Origin: Rosettibacter sp964572725
GTDB lineage: Bacteria > Bacteroidota > Ignavibacteria > Ignavibacteriales > Melioribacteraceae
NCBI GenBank assembly: GCA_964572725.1
Contig: CAZNFW010000003.1
Location: 43,787-107,786, forward strand
DNA: 64,000 nt
Reading direction: 5' to 3'
Shown: piece after piece, positions 63,088 through 64,000 of the stretch
Layout of the letters: every line of letters begins with the position of its first letter
Position numbering within the stretch: position 1 is the first letter of the stretch
Position numbers and translations under genes: made by a program
The notes under the pieces: model-generated
The model's database searches: none
What the model was told of the DNA's origin: nothing
The model's input: the letters and a program-made list of their open reading frames with translations, nothing else

Positions 63088-63630
63088 ATGTCTCAATTTT
63101 ATAAAATATTATTCTTTCTGCTTTTATGTATAAACATTCTGGTAATTCCACAAACAGGTGAGCAGCAAAAAATTATTCGGGCAAATAAAGTTCTAATTCT
63201 ACCTTTCATTGAAAATGAAAAATATCCATATGCATCGGATGAAATTAGATTTTCATTAATTACTGGTTTCCTTCAGAAAGGTTATAATGTAATTGAAGAT
63301 GATACGATTTGGTATGAACTTATAAATGCGGATTTCAACTTGTGGAATATTTCAACTGAAATTGCAGATTCAATAGCAAAACATGTTAAAACAGACTTGA
63401 TTGTTTATGGAAAAATTGATGAAGTAATCAATACACGCGAAACAGGACTTAGCAGCAAAAAATTAGTTTACAAACCAATACTTATAAAAATTTACGACAC
63501 GAGAAAAAAATCAATCATATTTTTTGAAAGAATAAATCTTATTGAATATTGGGGAATGTTCGAAAATATTACTGAAGTACATGAAATCGGTTTAAAGATT
63601 GCTACAACGCTGCGTAATAGAGGATATTAA
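63088..63630 (+). CDS. Exported hypothetical protein
   Basis: The 180-residue protein starts with a signal peptide (about 1-22, ending IPQ). The mature part reads ANKVLILPFIENEKYPYASDEIRFSLITGFLQKGYNVIEDDTIW, then DLIVYGKIDEV, then KIYDTRKKSIIFFERINL. This alternation of strand and helix, with a predicted glycine-turn, resembles periplasmic CsgG/GNA1162-like nucleating lipoproteins only in outline. I cannot assign a family. The lipoprotein gene follows after 14 bases on the same strand. Confidence 0.65.
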   Translation: MSQFYKILFFLLLCINILVIPQTGEQQKIIRANKVLILPFIENEKYPYASDEIRFSLITGFLQKGYNVIEDDTIWYELINADFNLWNISTEIADSIAKHVKTDLIVYGKIDEVINTRETGLSSKKLVYKPILIKIYDTRKKSIIFFERINLIEYWGMFENITEVHEIGLKIATTLRNRGY

Positions 63631-63644
63631 ACAAAATTGAATAT

Positions 63645-64000
63645 ATGATTACCAAAGAAAAATTAGTAATAATTTTTCTCTTATTTATTTTTATTAGTTG
63701 CAAAGAAAGCAGTGTTGCCCCAGAATCAAGTGCTAAGATTTTTCAACTACCGGGCTGCAGACCATCAATTAACAAAAAATCATCTGATATATTAATTGAT
63801 TCTTGTTTCACTTATACTTTTAATGAAAGACTTATAATTGATTTTTGTGTAAGCGGGAATTGCTGTCCTGATGAAAACCGTTTCTTAATTAAGAATTCTA
63901 TTTTCAAAGACACTATAACAGTTACAATTGCCGATACAGCAGCAAATCTTTGCAGATGCATTTGTAATTATATAATTCATGGTGAATTTGAATCGCTGCC
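63645..64000 (+). CDS. Cysteine-rich putative lipoprotein (cut by window end)
   Basis: The ATG at 63645 opens a frame that runs to the window end (118 residues visible). The leader MITKEKLVIIFLLFIFISC ends in a lipoprotein-type cysteine (Cys19). The mature part has clustered cysteines (GCRPS, DFCVSGNCCPDE, NLCRCICNY), suggesting disulfides or metal binding outside the cytoplasm. No family recognised. It follows the exported hypothetical gene by 14 bases and probably shares its transcript. Confidence 0.7.
   Translation, partial: MITKEKLVIIFLLFIFISCKESSVAPESSAKIFQLPGCRPSINKKSSDILIDSCFTYTFNERLIIDFCVSGNCCPDENRFLIKNSIFKDTITVTIADTAANLCRCICNYIIHGEFESL

Noticed and set aside
1..64000. tRNA, rRNA or transposase genes
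   Set aside because: I scanned the intergenic regions for T-loop-like GTTCGA sequences and cloverleaf arms, rRNA blocks and transposase motifs, and found nothing convincing. The longest gene-free stretches are AT-rich and structureless. A covariance-model search (tRNAscan-SE, Rfam) would settle this.

Overview
The window is an AT-rich stretch of a draft chromosome from a bacterium that looks like a member of the Ignavibacteria (Bacteroidota/Chlorobi group). The basis is the type IX secretion C-terminal signals with the NYPNPFN motif on three proteins, the Bacteroidota-style promoter upstream of lepA (TTG, 20 bases, TATATTTG), an IleRS that looks like the long type II form, and a preference for TAA stops with very A/T-rich codons. 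This placement is inference; no rRNA or tRNA gene is present to test it. A run of 100 N at 44989-45088 marks a scaffold gap.

Layout. 1-784 is the 3' half of rtcB, converging on an uvrA / AhpD-like / rdgB unit (786-4580, minus). Next come YigZ and an Rrf2 regulator (plus). A minus-strand unit runs from a recognisable promoter at 11765-11795 through lepA, lepB, a secreted subtilase, an O-methyltransferase and an unknown protein, to a terminator at 5832-5875. 11904-14366 carries a degenerate phosphoesterase fused to a PQQ-type propeller, then a HAD phosphatase. 14433-19609 holds an envelope group: a beta-barrel protein, an EnvC-like amidase activator, a DUF4292 lipoprotein and a TPR lipoprotein. 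19918-26666 has an ATP-grasp protein, rsgA (apparently starting at ATT), outer-membrane proteins, a frameshifted Tyr/Trp-rich lipoprotein and cysS. 26899-31753 has a secreted nine-heme cytochrome, then aspA and hydF overlapping.

31756-39905 is one long minus-strand unit: yggS, divIVA-like, purine nucleoside phosphorylase, a membrane/coiled-coil protein, ileS, a DksA/TraR-like zinc protein, lspA and rluD. It matches the classic yggS-divIVA-ileS-lspA-rluD order with extra genes inserted. nrdJ (B12-dependent ribonucleotide reductase) follows. 43863-50115 is a metal and stress region: a TerB-like protein, a cysteine-rich permease with a SigZ-like sigma factor, a glutathione peroxidase, an ECF sigma/anti-sigma pair, and trxB. 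50209-53334 has queG, a Rieske protein, a metallo-beta-lactamase-fold hydrolase and a secreted EEP-family protein.

53405-55558 is a decayed gene for a VIT/von Willebrand A protein with a type IX signal. A TPM-domain gene nearby has an in-frame TGA just before its glycine-rich tail. 57119-61786 continues with lemA and a tight unit of a secreted YidD-like protein, two TPR proteins sharing a PGxGxIYTG motif, an ACT protein and a DUF711 protein. rlmN and two envelope proteins, the last cut by the window edge, close the region.

No CRISPR array, prophage, insertion sequence, tRNA or rRNA was found. The most unusual items are the ATT start of rsgA, the secreted YidD/TPR/ACT/DUF711 unit, the cysteine-repeat permease with its cysteine-tailed sigma factor, and the cluster of broken surface-protein genes.
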